This document shows positions 1-8,430 of a stretch of 40,371 nt of DNA, piece by piece (positions within the stretch are counted from its first letter, which is position 1; every line of letters starts with the position of its first letter). The notes beneath the pieces were generated by a model, which saw only the letters and a program-made list of their open reading frames with translations, did not search any database and was not told the DNA's origin. Position numbers and translations under genes: made by a program. Source of the DNA: a virus. The stretch lies in IMG/VR virus record IMGVR_UViG_3300023104_000106, positions 1 to 40,371 of that record; one strand, given 5' to 3'.

Positions 1-395
1 ACAATTACCTGGCTTTAAAAAATAATCTTTTGGTTTCAGATAGTCTGGCCGTTGTAAAAAGCGCTGCTTTATTGCAGCAATCGTTAAAGAATTTCAGGTT
101 TAAAAAACTAAATCTTGAACAAATGAACGACGCTACTACAAAAAGAAAGGAAATCATAAACCTTGTAGCCGAAGTTGAAGCCACTAAAAACATCAATAAG
201 CAACGTAAAATTTTTGAAGTACTGTCTGTTAAATTTTGGGATCTGGCACCAAAATTCAAGGTGGCCGACAACACATTATATCTTCAGGTTTGCCCAATGA
301 CCAATGCGGTGTGGGTAAGTGATAGTAAGGAAATCAAAAATCCGTACTATCCTAAAAATATGCTGACTTGCGGTGCAGTAAAAGCAAGTTTATAA
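1..395 (+). CDS. DUF3347 domain protein, 3' part only
   Basis: The reading frame is open from the left edge to a TAA at 393-395, so the gene starts outside the window. The last 120 or so residues fit the DUF3347 domain found in Bacteroidota periplasmic proteins and at the ends of copper/silver efflux components. The C-terminal motif is CPMTNAVW followed by YYPKNMLTCG, with two cysteines that could bind metal. A TTG at 30 is in frame, but codons upstream (NYLALKNNLLVSD) continue the domain pattern, so TTG is not the true start. The gene looks like normal host DNA unrelated to the prophage, and a terminator follows it. A role in metal handling is inferred from the family. Confidence 0.8.
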   Translation, partial: NYLALKNNLLVSDSLAVVKSAALLQQSLKNFRFKKLNLEQMNDATTKRKEIINLVAEVEATKNINKQRKIFEVLSVKFWDLAPKFKVADNTLYLQVCPMTNAVWVSDSKEIKNPYYPKNMLTCGAVKASL

Positions 396-420
396 AAGTG
401 AATTTGAATTAGTCTGACAA

Positions 421-457
421 CATACGGTTTTCTGAAAAGAAGCCGTATTTGTTTTTA
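421..457 (+). terminator. Rho-independent terminator after the DUF3347 gene
   Basis: ATACGG...CCGTAT arms at about 422-448 close a short loop and are followed by a T-rich tract (TTTGTTTTTAT). It lies 26 bases after the DUF3347 stop. The rest of 396-658 is AT-rich and shows no gene. I found no clean promoter consensus ahead of the nuclease gene at 659. Confidence 0.65.
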
Positions 458-658
458 TGAGGGTTGGTTAAAAAAAATAATGTAATTTGGTTGTTAAAAA
501 TGAATCGTATAAATTAAATATTTCCTCCTATTTAAAAGTAGATTGTCAGACATTTGTGTCCAAATAGTAGTTAGCAATCATTCATAAAATAGATAATTAT
601 GGATTTCCTTACTTTAATTTTATTTTTTGCAATACTTTAGCAAATAAATATTTAGATA

Positions 659-2623
659 ATGGAGGTGTTAATTGATAAAGTTAGAATAGCAAATTACAGG
701 GGAATTCAAGAGATTGAAATTGATTTATCGCCTACTACATTATTAGTTGGTGCAAATAATGCAGGCAAGACTTCTTTTCTTAAAGCATTGCACTTAGCTT
801 TGGGAGCAGACAGAAGAAGTATTTCAAAAGATGATTTTCATGATGATGGCTCTGGCAATAGTGGAGATTCTAAAGATATTTTAATTGATATACGAATAAT
901 ACCTTTTGATTTTGAAAATGATAAAAGAAAACAATCATTTGATGATAAATGGGTAGAAAAAGTATTTGGGCCTCTAATAAAAAATGATAATGATGATCGA
1001 GAATTTGTTTGTTTTCGAACAAGAGGATTTTATGATATTTTAAAAGGTTATTCATTTGAGCAGTTAGAACTGCAGAATTGGGATGTTTTTGAAACAATTG
1101 AGGCAGATAAAGTAGTTAAAACATGGAAAGATACGCCTGTAAGAAATAAATTTTCTAAAATTGATGCCATACCATTGTTTTTTATTGATGCTCAGAGAGA
1201 TATTTTATCAGATTTAAAAGATAAATCGTCTTATCTTGGAAAATTAACGGAAAGATTAGAAATTAATGATGCTGAAATTAAAATTATTGAAGGAAAGCTA
1301 AATAAAATTAACTCCGATATTGTTGATGAAAGCCCAATTTTAAATCATTTAAAAACTACATTACAAGAGTTAGGAAGAACTGTCAATACCACAGGTACTG
1401 GTGTTGAAATTTCACCAATTAATAAAAAAATTAGAGATATAGGTAGAAATTTAAATATTAATTTCAGAGATACTGATAAAGAAAGTTTACCACTAGAGTA
1501 TCATGGGATGGGAACAAGGAGTTGGGCTTCAGTACTTACTTTAAGTGCATTTATTTCATGGAATGAAAATACTAAAAATAAAAATATTAAAGATCCATTC
1601 TTTCCAATAATTGCACTAGAGGAGCCAGAATCGCATCTGCATCCAAATGCACAAAGACATTTGTTTAAACAGTTGGATGATATTAAAGGACAAAAAATAG
1701 TAAGTAGTCACTCACCATTTATTGCTGCACAGTGTAATTTAACAGATTTAAGACATTTTTATAAAGATGAAAATGGTTTAAAAGTAGGTGCTATAAAATT
1801 AAGTGATTCAGATGAATTACATATAAATTCTCTTCTTGAGGAAATTGAAAATGATAAAGATAATCAAGAGCTAAAAAAACAAAATTATCAGCGAATTGGG
1901 ATATTAAGAAAAGAAAAAAAGGGAAAAATAAATTCTGAAGAAGCTAGAAAAATAAGAAGGGAAGTGATGAACACCAGAGGAGAATTACTTTTTGCTAAAG
2001 CAATTATTTTATTTGAGGGAGAAACTGAAGAACAATCGTTGCCCATATTTTCTGAGAGTTATTTTGCAAGTTATCCGTTTGAATCAGGTTTGAATTTTAT
2101 AGCTGTTGGTGGGAAGGATAATTATACTCCCTTTTTATCTTTAGCTAAGTTTTTAAATATTCCTTGGTTTATTTTTAGTGATGCAGACCATAATACGGTT
2201 GGTGAAGTACAGAATCAAATTAAGCAGGTTTTTGAAGATTTAGATTTTAGTAAAAAGCTTATTGATTTAGGAAATGGTAATGATTTTGAAAGTTATTTAA
2301 TTCAGGAGGGGTATTCTAATAGTTTGATAAAGTCAATAAATGATGTCGAAAAGAAAAATTATTTTCCAGATGAATTTATTGATGAATTTAATGATCAGAA
2401 AGGTAAAGGTGGGGTTATTAGAAATTACAGGGAAGACGCAGATGGAGGTATTAGCCGTGCACTATTAGATTGTCTAAGAGGAAATAAAACAAAATATCCA
2501 ACTAAAATAGCTGAAAATATTAATAGTTTAGGGAAAAATAATGCTCCGAAAATGATTGAGAAATTGTTTGATTGCATTAATAGAGAGTTGAAAATATTAA
2601 AACAAATAGAAAATGAAGGTTAG
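659..2623 (+). CDS. gajA: OLD-family ATP-dependent endonuclease (GajA-like)
   Basis: The N-terminal half is an ABC-type ATPase. Walker A is GANNAGKTS at residues 31-39, the Walker B region LEEPESHLHP lies near 320, and the SSHSPF H-loop is near 350. The C-terminal half is a TOPRIM nuclease: LFEGETEEQ near 452, the metal-binding FSDAD near 508, and a following DFESYL. This is the class 2 OLD architecture, which pairs with a UvrD-like helicase in the Gabija defence system. GajA nicks or cuts specific DNA when nucleotide levels fall during infection. The protein has 654 residues, longer than the about 580 of Bacillus GajA. All key residues are visible. The helicase gene begins inside its last codons, so the two are translationally coupled. 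The nuclease/helicase pairing is seen; anti-phage activity is inferred. Confidence 0.86.
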   Translation: MEVLIDKVRIANYRGIQEIEIDLSPTTLLVGANNAGKTSFLKALHLALGADRRSISKDDFHDDGSGNSGDSKDILIDIRIIPFDFENDKRKQSFDDKWVEKVFGPLIKNDNDDREFVCFRTRGFYDILKGYSFEQLELQNWDVFETIEADKVVKTWKDTPVRNKFSKIDAIPLFFIDAQRDILSDLKDKSSYLGKLTERLEINDAEIKIIEGKLNKINSDIVDESPILNHLKTTLQELGRTVNTTGTGVEISPINKKIRDIGRNLNINFRDTDKESLPLEYHGMGTRSWASVLTLSAFISWNENTKNKNIKDPFFPIIALEEPESHLHPNAQRHLFKQLDDIKGQKIVSSHSPFIAAQCNLTDLRHFYKDENGLKVGAIKLSDSDELHINSLLEEIENDKDNQELKKQNYQRIGILRKEKKGKINSEEARKIRREVMNTRGELLFAKAIILFEGETEEQSLPIFSESYFASYPFESGLNFIAVGGKDNYTPFLSLAKFLNIPWFIFSDADHNTVGEVQNQIKQVFEDLDFSKKLIDLGNGNDFESYLIQEGYSNSLIKSINDVEKKNYFPDEFIDEFNDQKGKGGVIRNYREDADGGISRALLDCLRGNKTKYPTKIAENINSLGKNNAPKMIEKLFDCINRELKILKQIENEG

Positions 2624-4508
2624 TTTATCAGATCAGCAAAAGAAAATAACTGAACATCGAGATGGTGCTTTATTGGTATTGGCGGGAGCTGGTAGTGGCA
2701 AAACTAGAGTTCTAATAGAAAGAATAAAAAAACTTTTAAATGAAGGGACATATCATGTTTTAGCGTTAACTTTTACAAACAAAGCTGCTGAAGAGATGAA
2801 ATATAGACTTGAAGATGTTATTGATATTAAAGAGCGCTCATTTATAGGTACTATTCATAGTTTTTGTTTAGAAATAATTAGTAATCAAGGATATTCAATT
2901 GGTCTAACTGAGATGCCACATTTTTTTGATAAAGAAGATGATAGAAAAGAAGTGCTAATTGAAGTATTTGTAAAAAATATTCAATTAAAAGAACATTATT
3001 TAGCTCTTGACGAAAAAAGCAAGAGAAATTTTATTTATGAAGTTTTAGATTATATTAGTTTAAAAAAGAAAAGCCTTATTGAGCCAATATCGGACAGTAA
3101 TGAACCTTTAGAATATATCTATTGGGAATATCAAGAATCATTAAAGCAACAGAACGCTATTGATTTTGATGATGTTATTTTTTTAGCATATCAGATATTC
3201 GTGAATAGACCATCTATTGCTAATATATATAGAAGATTGTATAAGTTTATTTCTATTGATGAAGCTCAAGATTTAAATTTTGCGCAATATGAATTCATAA
3301 AAGCTTTATGTGGAGAAGAGCATAAAAATTTACTGATGGTTGGAGATTTAAATCAATCATTATTTCATTTTAATGGTTCTGATATTAAATATATGAATTC
3401 ATTATTTATAAGCGATTTTGGAGCTAAAACTATTAGATTAAATACCAATTATCGCTCTTCAAAGGCAGTTTTAGAAATAGCCAATAAAATAAAGGAAAAT
3501 TCAGTTTCGATAGATGAGAATACTCCGAAGGGTATTTTTGAAATAAAGGAATTTAACAATGTGGAGGAAGAGTCGATTTGGGTTATTGATAAAATAGAAG
3601 AATTTTTAAAACAAAAAAATTATGATGATATTGAGGGGGAGATAACATTAGATAACATTGCAATTTTAGCAAGAAATAAATATCTGTTTCAAGGTATTGA
3701 AAAAGAGTTAGATATCAGAAAATCTCACGGTAAAAAATTAGATTACTTTTATAAAAAAGGTTCTGATGTGACAGATTTCGGAAGTGAATTGATCATTTTA
3801 TTTGATTTAGGACTAAGTATCCTAACAAATTCACTTGACTTAATACATTTTGCCAAAATTCAAAAAATAATTGGAATTGAGGAAATTCAATTATTAGATA
3901 ATGAAAGAGGTATTTTAAATTTGAAGAAAATAAGAAGTTATATAATAGAACAGACTGCTAATGAATATTATGGATTTCTAATCAATGCTTGGGAACTTAT
4001 TGAAGAAAACATTAATAATTTTTCCTTAGCATTACAGAACCTCCAAACGAATGTTATAGATAAATATAAAAATTCAACAGAAGAAGCCTTAAATGAATTA
4101 GATAAGATTTTATTTGATATTATGTCTTTTCGTGAACTTTGGAAAATTTATTCAAGAAATACAAAAGTAGAGTTGAAATCTTTGCAACATTTTAAAACTC
4201 AAATAGCATTAGGGGTAACTAATATTAGTAATAATCAAAATGGAATTACTTTAGGGACAGTTCATTCTGTGAAAGGATTAGAATATACCATTGTATTTGT
4301 AATTGGTCTGACTGAAGGTGCTTTTCCTGATTTTAGAGCTGTCCAAAAAGGAGGTAATGAGTTTAAATCTGAAGAAAATGGATTCTATGTTGCTGTAACT
4401 AGAGCTGAAAGGTTTCTTTTCTTAACTTATCCCAAAAATAGAATGACTCAATATGGTAATAGAACCCAAAAGGTCTCAAGTTTTATTGAAAAAATTACAG
4501 AAAATTAA
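2613..4508 (+). CDS. gajB: UvrD/Rep-family SF1A helicase (GajB-like)
   Basis: All superfamily 1A helicase motifs are present in order: Walker A GAGSGKT at residues 25-31, TFTNKAAEEM, GTIHSF, Walker B IDEAQD near 215-220, the GDLNQSLFHFNGSD motif III region, NYRSS, GTVHSVKGLE near 548 and VAVTRAERF near 593. At 631 residues it is longer than Bacillus GajB (about 494). The start ATG overlaps the GajA-like gene by 11 bp in another frame, a strong sign of a two-gene complex. In Gabija, GajB is thought to sense DNA ends or ssDNA and help activate GajA. A plain UvrD repair helicase is less likely because of the overlap with an OLD nuclease. Confidence 0.86.
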   Translation: MKVSLSDQQKKITEHRDGALLVLAGAGSGKTRVLIERIKKLLNEGTYHVLALTFTNKAAEEMKYRLEDVIDIKERSFIGTIHSFCLEIISNQGYSIGLTEMPHFFDKEDDRKEVLIEVFVKNIQLKEHYLALDEKSKRNFIYEVLDYISLKKKSLIEPISDSNEPLEYIYWEYQESLKQQNAIDFDDVIFLAYQIFVNRPSIANIYRRLYKFISIDEAQDLNFAQYEFIKALCGEEHKNLLMVGDLNQSLFHFNGSDIKYMNSLFISDFGAKTIRLNTNYRSSKAVLEIANKIKENSVSIDENTPKGIFEIKEFNNVEEESIWVIDKIEEFLKQKNYDDIEGEITLDNIAILARNKYLFQGIEKELDIRKSHGKKLDYFYKKGSDVTDFGSELIILFDLGLSILTNSLDLIHFAKIQKIIGIEEIQLLDNERGILNLKKIRSYIIEQTANEYYGFLINAWELIEENINNFSLALQNLQTNVIDKYKNSTEEALNELDKILFDIMSFRELWKIYSRNTKVELKSLQHFKTQIALGVTNISNNQNGITLGTVHSVKGLEYTIVFVIGLTEGAFPDFRAVQKGGNEFKSEENGFYVAVTRAERFLFLTYPKNRMTQYGNRTQKVSSFIEKITEN

Positions 4509-4642
4509 ATGCATTCATTGGTTTAGCTTATTGATTGATCTGGTAATTCTTTTCTAATAATATTTAATTAAAAAGAAACACGCATATAATTGTCTACTTA
4601 GATGCATAAAATCACAATATTCGTTGCGTAATAAAAAAATAA

Positions 4643-5497
4643 ATGGAAACTGTAAAAGATTTTTTTCAAAGTATTTTTGATAATTATAGAGAAAGAATTA
4701 AAAGTCCCTTCATTGGTTCATTTATAATCTCATACTGTATTTTTAATTGGCGGACTTTTGCTGTTTTATTTTATTCAGATTGGCCAATACATTGCAGAAT
4801 AGAATTTATTAATGAGAATTATTGTAATACAGGAAATATTTTAATCCCTTTGGCAATTTCGTTTATCTATATTTTAATCTTGCCTTATTTTAACCTTATT
4901 TGTGATAGTATTTTAAAAAAGTATAATGCTATTGTTATTGATAAAAAGAATAAGTACAAAATAGATTCTTTAATACAAAAGAAAGATGAAGCAATAAAGT
5001 TGAGAGAAATTGCCGATGCGCAGGCAGGTACCAGTGAAATTGTAGAGCTTAATGTGAAAATTAAAAAACTAAATGATGAAATCAGTGAATTAAATACTAG
5101 AAATCAAACTGATAATGAGCGTTGGCAAAATAGTATTTCCAATTTTAAAAATATTGAGGATAGTGATAAAAGTATCAAAACAGAGCTTCAAAAAGAAGTT
5201 TCTAAATTAGAAAAGGAAAATAAAAAATTAAATACAAATCTTAGTGAGCAAAGAAAAGAATTAGAGGAGAAGTTAATTCCCTCTTTTATTTATGAGATAT
5301 TAAATAAATTAACAACTAATGAAATAAACGATTTTATGCGATTTTATGAAAACCGTAAAGATGGTAGAGTTTTTTTTAATGAAAAATCTTATAAAAATTT
5401 ACTCGTGTTTGAAATGGTCAAAGATAATGATGGGATTATAGAATTAACCAATTTTGGAAGTATTCTTTATCATTATATAAAGCTGATTGGTTATTAA
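4643..5497 (+). CDS. Two-TM coiled-coil membrane protein beside the Gabija-like pair
   Basis: I do not recognise a named family. The 284 residues show an amphipathic start, two membrane segments (about 22-45 and 64-90) separated by a short loop with WPIHCRIE, a long charged coiled coil (about 105-225) with the motif ADAQAGTSE, and a C-terminal 60 residues of winged-helix character ending in a LTNFGSILYHYI segment. It follows the helicase gene after 134 bp and ends 70 bp before a terminator, so it may have its own transcript. Its first 61 residues match the prophage protein at 27425-28318 at 43 positions without gaps. A membrane sensor or effector in phage defence is an inference from its position. 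A separate cargo gene is the alternative. Confidence 0.75.
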   Translation: METVKDFFQSIFDNYRERIKSPFIGSFIISYCIFNWRTFAVLFYSDWPIHCRIEFINENYCNTGNILIPLAISFIYILILPYFNLICDSILKKYNAIVIDKKNKYKIDSLIQKKDEAIKLREIADAQAGTSEIVELNVKIKKLNDEISELNTRNQTDNERWQNSISNFKNIEDSDKSIKTELQKEVSKLEKENKKLNTNLSEQRKELEEKLIPSFIYEILNKLTTNEINDFMRFYENRKDGRVFFNEKSYKNLLVFEMVKDNDGIIELTNFGSILYHYIKLIGY

Positions 5498-5567
5498 TTA
5501 TGACATTAGTTTAATTATTTTCAATTGATTTTATAATTTATCAACATATATAAATCAACTAAAAAGC

Positions 5568-5603
5568 AAAAAGCCTGTAAACAATAAGTTTACAGGCTTT
5601 TTT
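5568..5603. terminator. Bidirectional terminator at the prophage boundary
   Basis: Fifteen-base arms AAAAAGCCTGTAAAC (5568-5582) and GTTTACAGGCTTTTT (5588-5602) are perfect complements around the loop AATAA. T runs lie on both strands. It can end the 2TM gene on the plus strand. On the minus strand it is placed exactly as a terminator for the tmRNA/tRNA whose 3' end follows at 5603-5624. Confidence 0.85.
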
Positions 5604-5624
5604 GTGGAGTCGCCGGGAATCGAA
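5603..5624 (-). other. tmRNA (or tRNA-Ala) 3'-end remnant; probable prophage attL
   Basis: On the minus strand this reads TTCGATTCCCGGCGACTCCA plus CA. That is the T-loop, the 3' half of the T-stem, the acceptor strand CGACTCC and discriminator A of a tRNA-like end. Position 70 would be U, giving the G3-U70 pair of alanine acceptors, which fits tmRNA best. The match stops in the T-loop, where plus-strand CCC would be expected and AACTAC is found. No tRNA body lies to the right, so this is a displaced 3' fragment as left by integrases that use tRNA/tmRNA ends. The intact gene should lie beyond the other prophage end. Confidence 0.65.
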
Positions 5625-5703
5625 AACTACACCATGTAAATTCTGAATTATAAATGACCGTATTTATTGACTTTACAAACAAATTAAAATAGGTTAATAT
5701 TCG

Positions 5704-5727
5704 TTTTTGTTCACTTTTTTGTTCACT
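5704..5727. repeat. Two tandem 12-bp repeats, possible integrase arm sites
   Basis: TTTTTGTTCACT occurs twice in direct tandem (5704-5715 and 5716-5727), 80 bp inside the presumed attL. Short direct repeats flanking the core are usual for tyrosine-integrase arm-type binding sites. The binding role is inferred from position only. Confidence 0.45.
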
Positions 5728-5728
5728 G

Positions 5729-5989
5729 CTAAACTTCGCTAATTTCAATGCTTCCAGACATATTGAAGACTTTTTTATCAGTGCCAAAAATCCAATTTGC
5801 ATTGACATTATATTTTTGAATAATGTTTTCGATATGGGTTACTGTAAAATGATTGGTGCCTTTTCTTATTTTTGAGAGAGTTTGTGGAAGAAGCTGTATT
5901 TCTCTGCAAAAATCAGCATCACGGCTGGCCTTGTTCTGAAAGATCAGGACATCAATTAAGCGCAATATTCTTTTATCAGTTTTTGTCAC
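5729..5989 (-). CDS. XRE-like helix-turn-helix protein
   Basis: An 86-residue protein with a lambda-repressor-like fold: a helix-turn-helix around residues 25-50 (FCREIQLLPQTLSKIRKG), then NIIQKYNVNANWIFG, the usual C-terminal pattern of small Bacteroidota XRE proteins. It is the outermost gene of the element, on the minus strand, 10 bp from the lipoprotein gene and in the same direction as the S24 repressor. It could regulate the prophage end or an excision gene; this is inferred. Confidence 0.65.
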   Translation of the reverse strand: MTKTDKRILRLIDVLIFQNKASRDADFCREIQLLPQTLSKIRKGTNHFTVTHIENIIQKYNVNANWIFGTDKKVFNMSGSIEISEV

Positions 5990-5998
5990 TGGTTTATC

Positions 5999-6586
5999 TT
6001 AATTAAATGCTGTTATTATACCGTCTTTTCCATAGAAACAGGAAGGTGAAAAATCTGTCCAACACCATTGCCACTCAGTTCCATTGCCATAGTTGGAGGG
6101 GTTAGAGCTGTCGGGATTACCTCTCTGGTATTTTAGCATTTCAATTGACATTCCAATCCAAACTTTTTTGTTTATGACTTTCATACATTCTTCATCAGTC
6201 CATATAGGATGCTTTTTTTGAAGTTTGCCATATTTACTATTCTCCCATTGTTTCCGCTGCTCTTCTCTATGTTTGATATCAGATTCCCTAAATATAGCTT
6301 GGAGTTGGCTTGCCTCATAATCACTCTCATCTCTTTTTTGAAGTAGCTGATTTGCATACTTTTCAAACCTATTCGCAAATGCAAACCCTAATTCTGAATT
6401 TTCAGATTTTTGTTTGTTGAAAGCTATTCTGAAGCTATCCACATTAACATCGTAAAGACTCTTTTTTATTTTTAAAACAGAATTTTCGAATTTTGCTGTT
6501 GATTCTTTGTTGAGCTGCTTTTCTTTTTCAGTTTGGCATGAAATAAGAGAAAACAGTATTAGCGCTATAACAAGTTGCTTTTTCAT
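5999..6586 (-). CDS. Predicted lipoprotein, prophage cargo
   Basis: The 195-residue product starts with a lipoprotein signal: MKKQ, a hydrophobic stretch, then the lipobox LISC with Cys17, followed by a charged segment. The middle (about 25-110) is helical and charged. The C-terminal part carries WTDEECMKVINKKVWIGMS and a WQWCW segment, which resembles the repeat-like tail of host lipoproteins that assess outer-membrane or stress states, but I cannot name a family. It sits between repressor and attL, where lysogenic-conversion genes usually lie. Surface or periplasmic action in the lysogen is inferred from the signal. Confidence 0.65.
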   Translation of the reverse strand: MKKQLVIALILFSLISCQTEKEKQLNKESTAKFENSVLKIKKSLYDVNVDSFRIAFNKQKSENSELGFAFANRFEKYANQLLQKRDESDYEASQLQAIFRESDIKHREEQRKQWENSKYGKLQKKHPIWTDEECMKVINKKVWIGMSIEMLKYQRGNPDSSNPSNYGNGTEWQWCWTDFSPSCFYGKDGIITAFN

Positions 6587-6628
6587 TATTTAAATAGTTT
6601 TAGAATACTGTTACGATTAAATAATATT

Positions 6629-7078
6629 TTATAGAAGATTGCTAAATTTAACGAGATTATAATTTTCGTCAAAATCAGCTGAATTCATTCCGGTTTTAGT
6701 TGCGCCAAAATCATTTTGAGCAGTGAATTCAATTGTGGCATGCCAAACCTCTGTTCCGGGCATAGACGAAATTTTTATGACTCTACTAATATATGTGTAT
6801 TCGTTTTTAGTTGAATTTCGTGACTTCTGGTTTACTAGCTGAATCATTTCATTAATTTTATCAATGTCAATTTTAGAATAAAGGTTTTCTGAAAACGCTA
6901 CAGTAACAAGAACTTCTGATAATTTGTTTTCTCCATTCTTTATATTAATGGGTTTTGATGTCACACGCCAACGAGCACCATCTTCAAACTTAAAGTCCTC
7001 TTTTTTTATCAAAGTTGATTCTTGACTAAAACTAGCTGTAGTAATAAAAAGTAAAAAAAATAAATAAAGGTGTTTCAT
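6629..7078 (-). CDS. Secreted hypothetical protein, prophage cargo
   Basis: The 149 residues begin with a Sec signal peptide (MKHLYLFFLLFITTASFSQ, cleavage near 18-19, with the SQ end common in Flavobacteria). The mature part alternates short beta-like segments (DGARWRVTSKPINI, KNEYTYISRVIKIS, GTEVWHATIEFTAQ) and has no cysteines or catalytic motif that I recognise. It is 42 bp upstream of the lipoprotein gene on the same strand, and both could act at the envelope of the lysogen. I cannot assign a function. Confidence 0.6.
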   Translation of the reverse strand: MKHLYLFFLLFITTASFSQESTLIKKEDFKFEDGARWRVTSKPINIKNGENKLSEVLVTVAFSENLYSKIDIDKINEMIQLVNQKSRNSTKNEYTYISRVIKISSMPGTEVWHATIEFTAQNDFGATKTGMNSADFDENYNLVKFSNLL

Positions 7079-7123
7079 AGTTGTAGTTTTTGCCGAACTT
7101 AATTATTCCGGAGTTTTATATAG

Positions 7124-7137
7124 TACGGAAATCCGTA
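7124..7137. repeat. Short palindrome after the repressor gene
   Basis: TACGGA-AA-TCCGTA is a perfect 6-bp inverted repeat directly after the repressor stop. It may be a weak operator or a stall site between the repressor and the secreted-protein gene. No T run follows on the minus strand. Confidence 0.3.
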
Positions 7138-7138
7138 A

Positions 7139-7837
7139 TTATCTTCTATTTCTTTTTCTTTGGATATCTACAATGTTGAAAATCTTTGTCACATCTCTCA
7201 GGTCCATGTCAAAATCTTCGTAGTAGTCATTAAGGGAATGACAAGTAATGATTCCTTTTTCAACATCATGCTTAATTATTCGCTTTACACAAATCCCGTT
7301 GTCTTTGTGTACGATTACGAAATCCCATTTGTTTATATGTAATTTACTTTTCCAGAAATCTTTTCTAACATTTCGGCATAAGAGTATATCTCGCTCGAGA
7401 TAACTTTCATGCGATCCGTCATCCATACTATCACCTTTCACTTCAAAGCAGATGTATTCACCTTTATGTTCTTTTTCCACTAAAAATGGAATTTTTGGGA
7501 GTTCTTCAATATATGTTGGATCATTAAAACCATTTAGATAGCCGCCGTAAGCATACTGATTCACCAGTGGAACTAGCATTACATTAAGATCGATGTCAAT
7601 TTGGTTTGCTGAATTTATTTGGGTGTTTGTTGTTATGGAACCTTGATTTGCTATATTTCCTTTTCCGTAACTTGTTATGTATTCTTCAAGCATTTTTAAA
7701 GTGGACTTCCTTGGGTTTTGAGAAGTTCCATTCAGTATTTTATTTATGCCAACCTCTGTCAATAGTGTGTTTTTGGCTATTTCGTAGGCGGTTATATTAT
7801 TGTTCTTTATTGTTTCCACAATCTCTTTTAATTCCAT
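7139..7837 (-). CDS. S24-family phage repressor (CI/LexA-like)
   Basis: The protein has 232 residues. The N-terminal 55 form a helix-turn-helix (TAYEIAKNTLLTEVGINKIL then NPRKSTLKMLEEY). A linker of about 40 follows, then an S24 peptidase domain with the nucleophile in GDSMDDGS (Ser137) and the general base in CVKRI (Lys185). Such proteins bind operators as dimers and lose activity through RecA-stimulated self-cleavage. An Ala-Gly cleavage site is not obvious; AYGG at 96-99 is the nearest match. The gene faces away from the early operon, with a 289-bp control region between holding TTATGTA repeats. It is the likely master repressor of lytic growth. Confidence 0.85.
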   Translation of the reverse strand: MELKEIVETIKNNNITAYEIAKNTLLTEVGINKILNGTSQNPRKSTLKMLEEYITSYGKGNIANQGSITTNTQINSANQIDIDLNVMLVPLVNQYAYGGYLNGFNDPTYIEELPKIPFLVEKEHKGEYICFEVKGDSMDDGSHESYLERDILLCRNVRKDFWKSKLHINKWDFVIVHKDNGICVKRIIKHDVEKGIITCHSLNDYYEDFDMDLRDVTKIFNIVDIQRKRNRR

Positions 7838-7864
7838 TTTTATTTAGAACGATTATAAATGAAT

Positions 7865-7926
7865 AACTTGTTATGTAAATTTTACAAACTTTGTTATGTA
7901 AATACATAATAAGTTATGTATATTTG
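7865..7926 (+). promoter_or_regulatory. Repressor operators and early promoter
   Basis: TTATGTA occurs at 7871-7877, 7894-7900 and 7914-7920, spaced 23 and 20 bp. The middle copy is half of a perfect palindrome TTATGTA-AA-TACATAA (7894-7909). The third copy runs into TATATTTG (7919-7926), a full match to the Bacteroidota -7 box TAnnTTTG. A TTTG lies at 7890-7893, 25 bp upstream, slightly too far. Three clustered operators overlapping an early promoter are the usual CI-type arrangement. Confidence 0.65.
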
Positions 7927-8126
7927 CTCTGTACAAATGACGAATGCAAATGTACTAAAAAAGTTCTTTGAAATACTGAATACGAAAAAATGTAAGTAAA
8001 AAGCTCTGTGGGTTTAAGAAAACCTTTTTGAAAATGAGCTGAAAAATAAAAATCGAATACAGGTTAGCCGTTGCGAGTAAGTCGTAGCATCGAAGCAACA
8101 ACGGCGCAATTTCAAAATACTATATC
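7927..8126 (+). other. Untranslated leader of the early operon
   Basis: About 200 bases separate the -7 box from the first early gene. I see no open frame of useful length. GCCGTTGC near 8067 and GCAACAACGG near 8094 are near-complementary and could form a leader stem. GGTTTAAGAAAACC is followed by TTTTTG near 8012-8031 and resembles a weak early terminator. Attenuation or antitermination here is possible but unproven. Confidence 0.35.
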
Positions 8127-8408
8127 ATGAGAAAATCAATATTTAAAAAAGCGTGGGAATTATTTAGAAAGTTCCAAATGACATTTTCACAAGCTTTAAT
8201 TGAAGCTTGGAAGCTTGCAAAAAGAGAGGTACTGATAAAAGCATACAATAAAATTCCTTCAACAAGAAGCTTTCAAAAGAAAAAAGCGGAAGCTAAAAAA
8301 CTTTGGCAAACGATCGAAACAATAACATATCCGTGGAGAAGTCAATTTGTTGCAGATAATACTGGAGCAGCAGCTTATTACGGAGCAGGTAGATACTCTG
8401 GAGATTAA
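8127..8408 (+). CDS. Small basic early protein
   Basis: A 93-residue, strongly basic protein. It begins with two amphipathic helices carrying the pattern FSQALIEAWKLAK, which I know from many short Bacteroidota phage and island proteins of unknown role. The tail is Gly/Ala/Tyr-rich (GAAAYYGAGRYSGD). It is the first gene after the early promoter, so it should be among the first made after induction. I do not recognise a function. Charge and size would allow nucleic-acid binding or host-takeover activity. Confidence 0.6.
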   Translation: MRKSIFKKAWELFRKFQMTFSQALIEAWKLAKREVLIKAYNKIPSTRSFQKKKAEAKKLWQTIETITYPWRSQFVADNTGAAAYYGAGRYSGD

Positions 8409-8430
8409 CAAAATATAACATCATTTTAAT

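Noticed and set aside
5590-5808. Minus-strand open frame over the attL region
   Set aside because: It runs through the terminator arm and tRNA-like remnant and overlaps the XRE gene in another frame.
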